A DNA stretch of 64,000 nt from Heliocidaris erythrogramma (lineage: Eukaryota > Echinodermata > Echinoidea > Camarodonta > Echinometridae), in the NCBI GenBank assembly GCA_025617745.1, contig CM046853.1, positions 50,646,934 to 50,710,933 on the forward strand, written 5' to 3'. Positions within the stretch are counted from its first letter, which is position 1. Every line of letters starts with the position of its first letter. This document shows positions 46,852 through 59,727 of this stretch, piece by piece. The notes beneath the pieces are model-generated. The model was not told where the DNA came from and made no database searches. It worked only from the letters and a program-made list of their open reading frames with translations. The position numbers and the translations under genes were made by a program.

Positions 46852-47392
46852 AAGGGGAAGCAGACACTGGTATTTATTTGATTTGAATAAAAGCAGGACA
46901 ATGAGAGAAACAGATTGGGGAAGTTTTAGCAAAATCCGACAAGAAATAAGAAAGTTAAGAATTTTTTAAAGTTGTAATCAATCAAACACAACAATATGGC
47001 AACTTGGTGACCTATCTTGCGAGCTCCTCTCCCATTTGGTCTGTACAGAAAATTTGATAAATTTTTATTTTCATAGTTGTTGATGAAGGAATATATTTGG
47101 TTTATACATGTTTTGTAAAATAAAAAATAATTATATCGAGGTTGCCTGTATGATTAATTTTTTTTTTTTAGAAAGAGTGGAAATTTATATGTTTTTTTTA
47201 AGTATAGGGCAAATAGCAGAGAACCTCACAAGATAGGCCACGGAGTTGCCAATTTGTGTGTGATTGATTACAACTTTTAAAAATCATAACTTTCTTATTT
47301 CTTATCGGATTTTGCTCAAACTCTCATTGATCTGATTCTTTATTTGTTCTCCTTCTTTTTAAAACCAACTTGATATCAGAGTGGACTTTCCT
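46852..47392. mobile_element. TTAA-flanked long-inverted-repeat element
   Basis: TTAA lies at 46848-46851 and 47393-47396. Arms of roughly 180 bp match well over AGCAAAATCCGACAAGAAAT / AAGAAAGTTA / GTTGTAATCAATCA and their complements at 47225-47330. The outer ends AAGGGGAAGC and GGACTTTCCT are diverged. A partial relative lies at 21960-22115. Confidence 0.75.
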
Positions 47393-47396
47393 TTAA

Positions 47397-48572
47397 AAGG
47401 CAAATTCATTTACCTCAAAACAGGGTGAAGGATTCCCAAATCTTCGCAATGAGCTTTTCAGTTTCAATAAAAAGCTTAATCTCAAATATCAATCAAAATA
47501 AAAACGAAGGTTTTATCTAATCCAAGGAGTTCACTGATTAAATTGTAGTAAAACTTTTCAATCTGCAAAATGAGCTTTAAATCTCATTAAAAAAGCTTAT
47601 AATATAGTCAAATATCAAACGGAAGAAAAATTAAGACCATTCAATCTTTACATTGAGCTTTAATTCTCAATAAAATGCTTATCGTCAAATATCAAACAGA
47701 AGAAGAATTGTGATTATATCCCATGATTTTGTTGATCAAATTGTAATAAACCTGTTCAGCGTTATGGAACGCTTTGTATTCTGCAAGTAACATTATTGTA
47801 ATGAATTTTGGATAACATAATACTAGTACTTTTATCAAGCATTTGTCAAGACACACAATAAAAAGAAAATGTTAAAAAAAAAACACCACCCACTAAGTAC
47901 TGTAATTCGCCATTACAGGCACTCCTCACAAGTACAAGATGTTATACCTGCCTTTAGAAATTTTCAGTTAGACATTGCTCGGTCTTTTATGTGCCATAAT
48001 TATTTTCATAGACTCCAGTACGAGATGTAAGACGAGTTGATATTTTAAATTCATCACTGCAGAGCTAGTACAGACACACCACTCGAGTACAGGATGTTAG
48101 ACAAGTGATTACTAGCTTCAAACAACACCATACGGGTCATTAGATTTTTTAAATTAGAATTTTCAGGTCATTAATGTCAACGTGCCATAATGATTTCCTA
48201 GATAATCATGATCGGCAATTTCGTCAAAGGTTCAAGTGAATAGATCAATTAGCTTATGTACGCAAATACTTGAGACTACTTTTAAATGATGAGACCGAGA
48301 CAACGTTTTTGCACTCGAATGACCTCAAGATGTGCAGACAAAAGAGTACAGAAGTTCATAATCAGTTTCTGTTGATGGAAGTTTTTTGTACATTAACAAT
48401 GTGGCACAAACCTATAAGCGTTGGTAAGATTGAAGCGCGTACCCAACTTTCTTGATGATCAAAATCGTTTACTTACAAAAATAACCAACCGCTAATTATA
48501 AGTAAATCAATCCGAAGGGACGTCACGCCAGACGCTTCACACCTCTACGGTCACTGATTTTGTCTCTTTATC
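47397..48572. other. Intergenic, no gene seen
   Basis: It contains a loosely repeated motif (TTTCAATCTGCAAAATGAGCTT and relatives, three diverged units at about 47440-47700). No ORF support. Confidence 0.45.
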
Positions 48573-48722
48573 AGGGCCCCGTTTCATAAAACTTGTTATC
48601 AATAACAACTGCTGCAGATCTATGACAAATTTGTTCCCAGCCAATGAAATTCAATGATTTCAGTAGCTTATAACAACTACCAAAACTTGTCATTGATAAG
48701 AAGTTTTATGAAGCGGAACCCA
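48573..48722. mobile_element. MITE of the GGGCCCTGTTT family, copy E
   Basis: The arms GGGCCCCGTTTCATAAAACT and GAAGTTTTATGAAGCGGAAC extend inward through TTGTTATCAATAACAA and the matching CTTGTCATTGATAAGAAG. The core GATTTCAGTAGCTTATAACA is present. It is the best-preserved complete copy in the window. Confidence 0.8.
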
Positions 48723-49919
48723 GGTGAGTTATCATAATAGATCACAAAAGGAAAACTAGGTGTAGAAGGGTGATATTGCTATCAATCTTAATCTCGTAGG
48801 ACTATTCCACGAGTATATTCCAGTGGAAATGGTATATAGAGTATCGACATTTACCATTTTATCGGTTTAAAGCCAAAGTGATTAGTTTAAAAGTGTTATA
48901 CTTATCCTTTCATATCTATAATTTAATAAATCAGCCCCCCAAAAAAAAAAAAAAAAAATTACGGAAAAGATAGGTCTTTGAAATTTCTTACGGTGACAAA
49001 TCGATATGCTTATCACTCATAACCATTGTCACAAATTTATCTGTATAATTATTGTGTCCAATGAACTAATTCAACGAAATTTTGTTCAGAAAGGAACTGA
49101 TTAAGGTGACTATTTTTAATTTCATTACCAAGAATTTTTGTATCATTTCATGAAATAAAACAATTAATTACATACTTTAAAATCCCGATTGTTCTCTTAA
49201 AATTCAATGAGACAGAGTTTCACAGATTTTAAAAATGGTTCTTTAATAATTAAAAGAAGCAAGAAAAGGTTGTTTTGACAATAATCAAGAAAAAAGCATG
49301 TGGATTGATAGTCCATAAAAATATACATTATAGTGATTTTTACAACTGGAACATTATTGAAGAGAAAACAGTGAAATTTACCTGAACCTAAAATCCGAAA
49401 AGATGATCCAGTCTGTATTTCAACGATTTCCTTTTCAAATTCCAATTGAAGCTTCATGGTAATAATCTATTTCATTCATATCTAACCAAAATTTAATCCT
49501 GAAGATATGAAATAAATCTTGTTTTGTTATCTGGCCACTTTCAATTTGAGTTTGCAGTATAACATTTTTATTATTGGTGGATAAGAGCGTTCCTCCTCTT
49601 ATTCACCGCTATACGAAGGGGGAACACTGCACACGTTAATTGCTCTCTAATTAACTTGGATTAAATCAGTTTCCTGAAGAAGAATCCACTAATTTACCTT
49701 TATCGTTACATTTAGGACCTAAAACCACATATGACATAAAATATAAGTCAGTAGTTCCAAGCACGTCTTTCAAGAATTTGATGAAATTTAAGAAACTTTG
49801 GTTCGTTTTCTATCATATACCTGCATAACCACTTGAGAGAATTAATTAGAACGAATTAATAATTTTTTTAAAATGTAAAGTAAAAACAAAATATTGATTG
49901 TTCATAATAACCTTCTAAT

Positions 49920-50130
49920 GGAGGCGCGAGGGCTCAGTGGTAGAACAGTGGTCTCGTATTTGGAGGACCCGGATTCGAAACCAAGTGGATGCGCTAGTGC
50001 CCTTTGACAAGGCATTGATCCTCACTACCAAGTCCAACGGAGAGGACTTAAGCCGTTGGTCCCCTTGTTGCTTACTTACAAGCATACACATGCTTTCTTA
50101 GCATTCAGGTAAAAATAAACAATCAAATCA
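49920..50130 (+). mobile_element. tRNA-derived SINE
   Basis: The head has an RNA polymerase III A-box-like GGGCTCAGTGG and a B-box-like GGATTCGAAAC about 35 bases later, followed by a non-tRNA body (CCTTTGACAAGGCATTGATC) and an AATAAAC-rich end. It is a SINE rather than a tRNA gene, since the anticodon and acceptor stems do not fold. It belongs to a family different from, but related to, the SINEs at 56.4 and 59.4 kb. Confidence 0.7.
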
Positions 50131-53100
50131 CAGAATGCATCAAATTAAAAATTTCAAACTACATATAATTTTTAGATTTTGTAAAATGAAGAATAGCGTT
50201 TCAACACCTCACAATTTAAGAACGATATATTACATCCACTTTGCCATAAAACAATTGGTTAGAACAAATGATTAGTCTACACCACGCTCACTAGCCGACG
50301 TGAAGACAACAATAACTACGCTATCATGGCTATGTAGAATCTACCAAATTTTTTACACTAACGTGCTAACATGATATAGCAAGATTCAAAATGATTTAAG
50401 AATTAATTCAAATCATCTCTCCTAACTACAGTTCACCAGGGGCTTCTTCATCATTAATTTCTTTAATGAATGAAATAGGTTGCAGTAGACATCAGTTATG
50501 AGACTACCAGAGGGGGAAGTGGACGATAGATAGGACAAGAGGATATAGAGACAGGGGAGTTGGAGGTGTGATAGTGATAGTGACAGAGAGAGAGAGAGAG
50601 AGAGAGAATGGCAGGGAGATAGAAAGGAACATAAAGAGGGGGTGGGGCGACTGGGGGATAGAGAGAGCGGTGGAGAGAAATGGGAAGATAAGGGGGGGGG
50701 GGGGAGAAAGAGTGCGAGGAGGAGTAACAAGAGCTATGTAGATATCTAGTAATAAAAGGGACTGATCTTCACATCCATTCTAACTTGCAAAGGGGCAGAA
50801 GATAATTCCGACAAGAGATCGGAGTACAAAAATATGGAATAAATCCGGTCACACCACCGATCATTCATCCATAATTATCATACCAATGATAACTTTGAAC
50901 CTCTGCCGTACCGTTCTCCATCGTCTCAGGAACAAACCACGGCAACCATCCCCATGATCCAGCGAGGATGAATAATGATAGTCTGTGAGCTGCCGCTTGT
51001 CATCATCCCGCTATTGCCACATGATTCACAGCTTGCGTGAATGGAATGGGTGACAACCACCATGACCCCTCGGTATAGTAAGAGTGCAGGACGCGTGCTA
51101 CAACTCTACTTTCCGCGCTCAATGACTGTGAGAAATTCTTATTTACTATCGAAATGTATGCCTCCAAGAGTACGAGTATTCCATGTTGATTTTTTTTTTG
51201 GCAATTGAAGATTTACCTCTTCTTTTCATGTTATGTTCTTCAGCGTTCGCTCTGAACGGCTTTTTATGCATCTACCAGATTGTTCCACGAAGTCCGTATA
51301 AGATTCATTAAAAACATGTACCCCTTTCTGTGCGAAACGCTTCTTTGTGAGAAGTTTGATTAGCATTAGCATCAATACATAATGTTAGCTAAGGTCTTGG
51401 CGAGTTTTTTCTAGTGCTTCCATTTAGTCTAAAACTAAATAAATCATCAATTTTTCTTTAATCAGGTGTGAAGGTTATTAAGAAGACAACATCGGTTGGG
51501 GTTAACTGTCTGTCCAGAATACACCGTTCTCAGTTGATAATTCCCATTTTCATTTCTTTCTTTCTTTCTTTTCTTTTGGGTGAAATTTGCTAACATACGT
51601 AGGACCTATCACTCAATTATAAATTTAAGGCTGCTTTTGTTTCCAAACTTACAATGCGCAGATAATAAAATGTTCTGCACAGATTTTTTCAGGAGTTAAG
51701 CCAAACCCTCATTGGTGTATTCATAATTCATAAGAAAATATATTTTGACCCTCTGATTCTTACTATTACTCAAAATAGAATTATGAAATAAATAAAAGCG
51801 TTATACCATAACGATCTCATTGTAATTTTGAGTGCCAGAGGTAAATATCAAATGCATGTAGTGCTTACAAAACTTTATGCGTACTTTACGAGTTGAAAAC
51901 GCTGCTAAGATTTCATAAGAAAGTAATAAGATATACGCTCGACCCTTTCATTAACTACTACAGTATATGTATACACCCCCTTTTTCGGCCTAAGGAGGAC
52001 CAGCATTTAATCTGACTTACTTAATGCACCGCATAAGTGTTTTGTGAAGGTATGTCTTTTAAATCTTTCCTCATCATTATGGATTATCTTCCATGAGATT
52101 CCCGAAAGAATTTGCGTCTTATGAAATAAACTTCATCCCCAAAATGAACATGAGAGGGTAACGGACAATAACCACTTTTATGAGGTGATAAATCGTTCGA
52201 AATATTACATACCAAGGTGTCTAAATACCCTCGTTGATATGATACCGGTGGTGCAAGTCATTTTGTGCGTTCATCCCCCGTTGCCTCTGTCATCCGGCGG
52301 GTGATGGGATTAATAATACGCTCGTCTCCATCACTGGATTCGAAGAGATTTTCGTAATTCGCACTTTCAAAGCCGATTAGACAATCAAATTTTAGAAGCT
52401 GCCGAAGGTATATTGCGCGGAAGAATGATTTTCACCGCTCTAGATATATCACATGCAAAAATGGCGTCTTCCCCTTCACGGCCGAAGAAGTTAAAGGCTG
52501 AGTAGAGCGATTCTGAGATTTATGATTATTTAGTTGTTTATTATCTGTTTCTCTATTTACTGTTTCTTATTATGGGCAGTATACTACCTAACCGAATTGT
52601 ACAGTCTGCAAACTATTTCATTAACAAATTGGTTACACAATCTTCGTTGCCACTGTTACTCGGAGATCAACTCGGTTTTCAAAAAGAAAATCATTGAAAT
52701 ACCCTCCTGTTGATATACAAACTGTTTAATCAGAAGTTCCAATTTACAGGATCTGATGCATTATAGACATCCAAGTCATAAAACAATTGATGCCCATCGA
52801 ACTATTATTAAAAATAAAAGAAACCATTTTTACATCATGCTCTATTCACCAGCTTAATGTTGAATCCAAATATCAGATTTTCTTGCGAACTGTTAATTTT
52901 CTGGATTCATGTTTCCATATAGAGGGCAAAACACACCTGCTTCCAAAAACTTTCAGTCGTTCCTAGACCGTATATATTATTGAGGAATGTTCGAACAGGA
53001 GAAGTGTTGTTAATTTTGAATATTACAAGTGAACAAGTCCTCCCAGCAAAATATTGGCAGCCCAAACTATCACTACCGCAATACATGCCGAAACTACAAC

Positions 53101-56100
53101 GGTAAATACCAAGTCAATTAAACATGAAACGATAATTTCGATGATGACCGGAATTTTATGTAAATCCTTCGACAGGTATAAGAATTCCTGATCTCATTTT
53201 TTGGAGATGTATACACCGTAACGGCTTGAACAATGATCTTTTCAACTGTTCAACAGTTGTCACCGCGTTTCACCATGTCAATTGAAAGGGAATAAGTACT
53301 AAATTTAGCTCATCCATTAAATGCGCAGGATATTGTCATGATGCCATTAATTACTGGACACACTTTTACAAGAAACCACAGGGCTGTATCTGAAAATTCC
53401 GCGCTTAATCCCCTGCAATATCTCATTATCATACCCAAACACATTTTATTAGTTTGAGCACGTGCTATCGGTGTGCTCACCTAACGAGAATGATTCCTTG
53501 GAACGAATTTGAAGTTATATACGTTATTTTAGGCCGACTATTTTGGAGCTAATTATTTTGTTGGCAAAATTAGTAGACCTTTATCAATAAGAGCTGTAAG
53601 GACAACAATACAGTCATGAAAAAAACTTAACCTGATTACATTTTTTCTCTCATGAACTAGATAAATTTGTAAAATGTCTTCATTCGATCTAAAAATCTAT
53701 TGGATGAACTTTTGTGTACAAAAGCTGATCAGCAGGATCGATATACAAGAGAAATAAAATTAAACCATCATTCCTTAAAGTATCATTTCAAGTGTATTCA
53801 TAAAGATATCAGAAATTTATCATGTAATATACGGTATATCCCAATAAGCACACATTTTAAATTGATAACGGTTGAGACGTCCATCAAAGTGAATAGGTAA
53901 CGACTCTATTGAGATTTGAAATATAACATATCGACTATAAAATTACAAAAGAAATAATACTGAATAATACTACAGAATCAATATTAAAAAAAAACATGTG
54001 TCGCAATTTCAAACTCATTTTAAACCTGTACTCATTACAACACATTTCTGGCGAAGGATTATGAATATATATCCTGTTTTTCAGGAATGTTTGAGGCTAA
54101 AAAACTAAAGCTACCTTTTCGAAATGAATCAGATGACAGCTGCAGAGAAAGACAAATAATGATATATCGTGTCACCCGAATTAAACATTGCTCGTGGGGG
54201 TATAAGAAACTATTCAACAATTTGGTCTTAAAATCATGGAAATTGCCTCCCGCGTTGGATTCTCACTCGTCAAAGAAAATATGAACTTTGAGAAAAATGC
54301 AATCTTATACAGAGAATGTTTTTGTCCGCATATACCGCTGTCCTTGACAGTCCCCTATCTTTCTATCTCATTCTCACCCGCTCTCCTCTTTATATTCTTA
54401 TTGACTCGATATTGGGGCGGCAGCCAAGTTTAGAATAGATAAAAACAAAAGAAATGTGACATATTATGAATCATTAAGGTTTCCTGTTGGTTAGAATAAC
54501 ACAAATATAATTTTAAAGTTACAAAAATAGAAACACGTTCTAAAAATGGAATAAATTTCCTCTTTGTTTTGACTCCTTCAAAATACTAGGCCTATTTATA
54601 AATTTGCGATGAGAAATAGGCTACTCTTATACTATGTTTACAATAATGAATCTTCAGGTGTGAAAACGTGAATGATAGTATACAAAATGTGAAGGTTACA
54701 AGAAAAACATATGGGATGGTTACAACTCACCGGTAAGAGAAACTCCACGTTGGTCAGAAGATGGTCTATTGCTTGAATAGTAACGCTGTAAATTATTGTC
54801 AAAATGCCACAATTTTTTCTCCTCCAAGAAAATACAAAAAACAGGGGACCACCGTGACCGAACAGCACGAGCTGAATTTCACAGACTGACAGTTATTCCA
54901 ATCTTATTCTACTTTAACCATTCACCGTACCTGTCTCCGCACAATTGAAGTATTATTCTCCTCTTCTTGTCCATTTCTTTTGTAAAACGCCGCCACATTT
55001 GTATTACCTTTTCATTGTTTCATCGATTTGAGGCGCGGTCATGTGAGCAAAGTTAGTCATTGTCGCCAAATTTGGTTTGAATACAGAAGCAGGCTAAGTT
55101 TTTTAATAGTGAATAACGCGGTGGTGGGATTCAATCCCTATTGTCACAGATAAACAAAAGTTTTCAGGGGACGTTATTTACGTTACGTTGACTCTTTATA
55201 TTCCTATATTATCATCCATTTTAAGCATGTTAAAAGATCTCTTATCCAGATTATACAATTAAAAAGAAAATTAAAGTACATTATCAGGGTTTCACTTTAA
55301 TGAATCCGGACTTAAATTTTGCTCTTTTGTTGATTGTCAAAACAAATCATGATTGTCATGTCTTACACTCCATTTGCCATCGCTTCAAACATGGCATTAT
55401 ATTATAGATAAAGTAATCTTTTTTTTATTTTCAGGGCGAATCAACGATTGTAAACAAAAGTCGTTCAAAATAAAGACAACTCGCGTCATCATTTTATCGC
55501 ATATAATACACAAAGAGGTTTTGTTCGCAATCTGTTCCTAATTCGTTAACAAAACGCAGGTATATTCGTGACAAATGAAACATAAATAATGAGATTTATT
55601 TTGATGCTTCCCATGAATAACAAAAGAAAGGAAACTTGCATCCGGACTTAAAGAAACATCAAAATTACTTGATTAGAAGAAAAGATCTTATATTGTCGTA
55701 TTGGATGACAAACAATGGGCATCCTTCTTCAAAATCGGAAGCTTTTATGTGACACGGGGGGGGGGGGGAATTGTTCGAAACAAACAGAATCCATAATCAG
55801 ACTGAACATTAGAACAGTTTATAGAAAGTGATTTCACAACATTATACTTGTCAGAAGTAGCAGTGTATCATAACAGAGATGAAAAAAAGATAAATAATAG
55901 ATCCCTTCCAATAAGTGGTTCGGGGGAAGAATACAGCAAGTGAGAAACCCAATCAAAAGTTCTGGCGGAAAATCAGTAGTTGTTGTCGACAAATTTGAAA
56001 TTGTGAGGACCTGTTCTGACGATCTCTTTCTTGTTCTTGTTCTTCTTGTTCTTGTTCTTGTTCTTTTTCTTCTTTGTTGTTGTTGCATCATTGTTTTCTA

Positions 56101-56440
56101 TTAATTGGAAAGTGACGAGCCATGATGATATTGATCCCCTGATGGGCAATTCCACAGGTTGGTGGATATGGACCTTAAAATTAAAATGTGGTATTTCGTT
56201 GAGCTATGATTTTTTCTTTGGATACTACCTAATTGCAGAAACTTTAATTAATTAAATCATCATAAGTGGTTTACTTTAAGAAAATATTATGACAGTTAGA
56301 AAATGGTAAAAATCATCTATTTTTACACTTTTTAGTGATATTTTGCGTATAAATTTTGCATTTTTGGATTGCTTATCTGGAAGTAAAATATCCAAAGTTT
56401 TTCCAGGATTTATATTAAAATCAAATGTAAAAGGTCCATC
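50131..56440. other. Intergenic, no gene seen
   Basis: Only unsupported ORFs under about 110 codons. Contents are (GA)n and G-rich low complexity at 50580-50710, a TTTC run near 51557, a G12 run near 55757, and a TTCTTG/TTGTTG run at 56030-56090. Any conserved regulatory sequence would need comparison with a related genome. Confidence 0.45.
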
Positions 56441-56718
56441 CAAAGGGATACGTCACCGGACTGTGGATCACATGGTTCGCGGTTCGAATCCCGCCGCGGC
56501 GCTAATGTCCTTTGGCAAGACATTCATCTACATTTGCCACTCTCCACCCAGGTGAGGTAAATGGGTACTCGGTAGGAAGAAATTCCTTGAATGCCTTAGC
56601 GCCTATCATGGCGGCTCGGCTAAAGCCGGGGTAATAATGTGATACTTTGTATTAAGCGCAGTAGAGTATATTTGTATAGTAGCTGCGCTATATAATTGGA
56701 CATATTATTATTATTATT
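56441..56718 (+). mobile_element. tRNA-derived SINE with (ATT)n tail
   Basis: It contains the B-box GGTTCGAATCC, the body CTTTGGCAAGACATTCATCT / CTCTCCACCCAGGTGAGGTA / TTCCTTGAATGCCTTAGCGC, the 3' domain AAGCGCAGTAGAGTATATTT and an ATT-repeat tail. The A-box end is diverged or truncated compared with the copy at 59401. Confidence 0.85.
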
Positions 56719-59195
56719 GATCAATTTTCATTGAAAAAACACCAAAGTCCTGCAAGTTAGAATGAAACCAAAGCTGCTGCTATCTCTTGGACAAAATGTA
56801 ACGTGAGTAACCATTATTCCTGTGAAATCTGCAAAAATTATGGGTCCAGTAACTTTCAGTTGTCACCTGGTGGAGGTCTCATATTAGTATACTTTTCATC
56901 TAAGCCCTCGGCAAATTATGCATGTCCAATTATGCAACGTGAGTAACCGACACATTAGTTGGGCTAACAGTTACTGTTCCTCTTCTAATGTTTTGCTTCT
57001 ATATATATATATATATAGGTGCTCCAATATGTATGCATTGTGTTAACTAAAACTGATGATTTAACTTTTGTACCTGTCCGAAATGTCTTCAAAAGTTTCT
57101 GACAAACTAATAAAAAAAAGGTTATGACATTTTTTTGGTCTCGTTTTCCTCCAAAATTCTCTGACAAGCAAAAAAAGTCCTATTTCAGAATTTGTGTGTG
57201 TGTGTGTGTGGGGGGGGGGGGGCATTGGCCTATCTTCAAAATCGTGGGGGGGGGGGACATGTCCCCCTGTTCCCCTGGATTTGCGCCCATGCTCTCACAA
57301 GATGTTTTCAGTACATCTTGAATAAATAATAAAAAAATGAATTGAGATGAACTTGTTCGTTGACAAAGAGAATACCTCGGTATAAATGAAAGGGAAAATC
57401 CAAATATAGAGAAATCATTCAACCTCCCGGATAAACTGGTCTGCTGACACTTGAGCTAAGCCAGTTTGACAGGGGAAATTGGTTTGAATGTGAAAATATT
57501 GATTAATTGAATTATGTAGTCAATGTGGAATGTGAATTACGATGACAAAGACAATCATAATTATCTGAAAATAAATATGTAATGATAGTAGACCAAAACA
57601 ATGATGATTATTTTAGATTATTTCAAGATGTATTCATTTCAGAATAATTAACTAATCAGTCTTTGTCTGGTTTTCCGGGATGGTGGTATTGTGGTGGGTT
57701 TAAAGGAAACAGACAAACTCATTAACACGAACCTTAATATGGAGATACAGACCTATAGAGGTGATGTAGCCACAAATCTCTCAAAGAGATTAACACCGAC
57801 AATAATAACTATTAAAAAAAAAAGAAACTTTTGATGTTTTACCCACCTCAACACCCACCCCCCCCCCCCCTTCACAATGTAGACAATCTTTTCCATACTA
57901 CTCACCAAATCATAAATACAAAACAGTACACAACATTTCGGTTCGAGCGGGAGGGAAGGGGGGGGGGCATTGGCACTGTAAATGTAAGGGAAATGGACAG
58001 TGTGCCCCGCCCCCTCCCCGTTGCTACATCGCTGCGAAGAACATGTCAAAAATAGTTTTATGTGATATAATATTTTGATTCCCTTCAAACTGTCATTAAA
58101 AAAAAAAATCCTGTTTTACATGTGATTTTAATCATGGTAATATCAAATAAATATGCAAATAATCCTTTGTTATTAGACAATGTTAGCCAAATTTCTTTGT
58201 TTGTTGCTCCTAAAAATAGATAATGTTAATCAATATAGATTATATCAGTCAAAGCAGGATATTTTCATCGTCTGATACCCCTTATCGAATAGATCCTATA
58301 CTGGTATATGACACATTAACACGGGAACAATGTCCAGAAATGAATGTTTCTAAAGGACAACAATGCGCTTAAAAGAAATCTAGGCCTGTTGAATACAAAG
58401 AATATAAAAAACTCATATAGTGTGAAATATAACAACTTCCTGGATAATTTATGATATTCGCATTTATTTCTTTTATTTATTTTTCCACGTGATTCAATGA
58501 GGGGGATTTGCCTGCCAACACCGGAAGCCCATCAAAATATGACGAGCCAAAAATAGCTCTTTAAAATTCCATGAATTACTTTTGGCTGTTTATAGCTGAC
58601 CTAATTTTTCAACTGCATTCAACACGATTCATTGTCATGTGAGGAGGCCTTTTGATTTGGAAAGCTTAACATTTTGATGTGTTCTTATGGGTTCCGCCTT
58701 AAATTGAGATTTGAATAACTTTTTTTTATCTCTTTCTGAATGGTAACTTTATGAAGTAGTTTTGATTCAATTATATCGCATCTATTGACAACCACGCAAA
58801 CTGTGATGAAGTGGTATGAAATTTAAGGCTGAATATTGTTCTAGCGATTTGTAAGCTTTTAGAAATCATTATTGTCAGATTAAGATATTATGATGTTCCT
58901 AATCAATTTAGTGTAATTGGAACACTTAAAAAAATGAAACTCTGGGATATTTGATATATGCATGCAAACAATAACTGATTTTGATAATCTTCCTATGCTA
59001 TAATTATGTAATATCATACTAATAGCAGTCAAAATGTTCATATTGTAGGCCGCGATAGACTTTTCGTAACTATTTTTTTTTAATAGTTTGTATTCGAGTT
59101 TATACCGTTGTTGTTATGGAATTGCACTTTTCTATACATTTTCTCTTTTTTAAAATATAAGTTGCATCTCCAGCTGTTTATATGGGGGTAAACTT
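56719..59195. other. Intergenic, no gene seen; G/C homopolymer-rich
   Basis: Long G or C runs occur at about 57212, 57246, 57858 and 57960, plus (GT)n and (TA)n stretches near 57000 and 57195. ORFs here span these runs and are not credible. Confidence 0.5.
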
Positions 59196-59727
59196 GCTAG
59201 TCATAAGGACCGCTATTCATAAGGACCGCTATCCATGACGCGTGACTAAATGAATAGCGGTTTTGTATGAATAGCGGTCCTTCTAAATAGCGAGAAAACC
59301 ATAGACAAATTACCTCGCTTTTCATAAGGACCTCCATTCATAAGGACCACTATACATAACTGTTCATAAGGACCGCTATTGATAACGCGTGTTAAATGAG
59401 GTGCCGTGGTTTAGTGGATATGTCACCGGACTGTGAATCACATGGTTCGTGGTTCGAATCCCGTCGCGGCACTAAAGTCCTTTGGCAAGACATTAATCTA
59501 CATTTGCCACTCTCCACCCAGGTGAAGTAAATGGGTACCCGGTAGGAAGAAATTCCTTGAATGCCTTAGCGCCTAGATGGCGGCTTGGCTAAAGCCGGGG
59601 TAATAATATAACACTAGTACTTTGTATTAAGCGCAGTAGAGTATATTTGTATAGTAACTGCGCTATATAAATGGACATATTATTATTATTATTATTATGA
59701 ATAGCGGTCCTTATGAATAGCGAGCGG
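59196..59727. mobile_element. Palindromic DNA element(s) built of GGACCGCTATTCAT words, with a nested SINE
   Basis: TCATAAGGACCGCTATTCAT and its complement ATGAATAGCGGTCCTTATGA occur repeatedly. CTCGCTTTTCATAAGGACC near 59313 mirrors GGTCCTTATGAATAGCGAG near 59706-59725, giving an inverted-repeat element interrupted by the SINE at 59401-59695. A shorter related unit lies at 59200-59285. Confidence 0.65.
59401..59695 (+). mobile_element. Full-length tRNA-derived SINE with (ATT)n tail
   Basis: The tRNA-like head starts GTGCCGTGGTTTAGTGG (A box) and includes GGTTCGAATCCC (B box) and CGCGGCAC, which pairs with the 5' end as an acceptor stem would. The body and 3' domain match the copy at 56441-56718 almost throughout. 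It is inserted into the palindromic element. The uninterrupted site is visible in the neighbouring unit as TAAATGAATAGCGG, so the insertion point is after TAAATGA. Confidence 0.9.

Noticed and set aside
59401-59475. A tRNA gene, because A and B boxes and an acceptor-like stem are present
   Set aside because: It continues directly into a SINE body shared with another locus and lacks a foldable complete cloverleaf; it is the SINE head.
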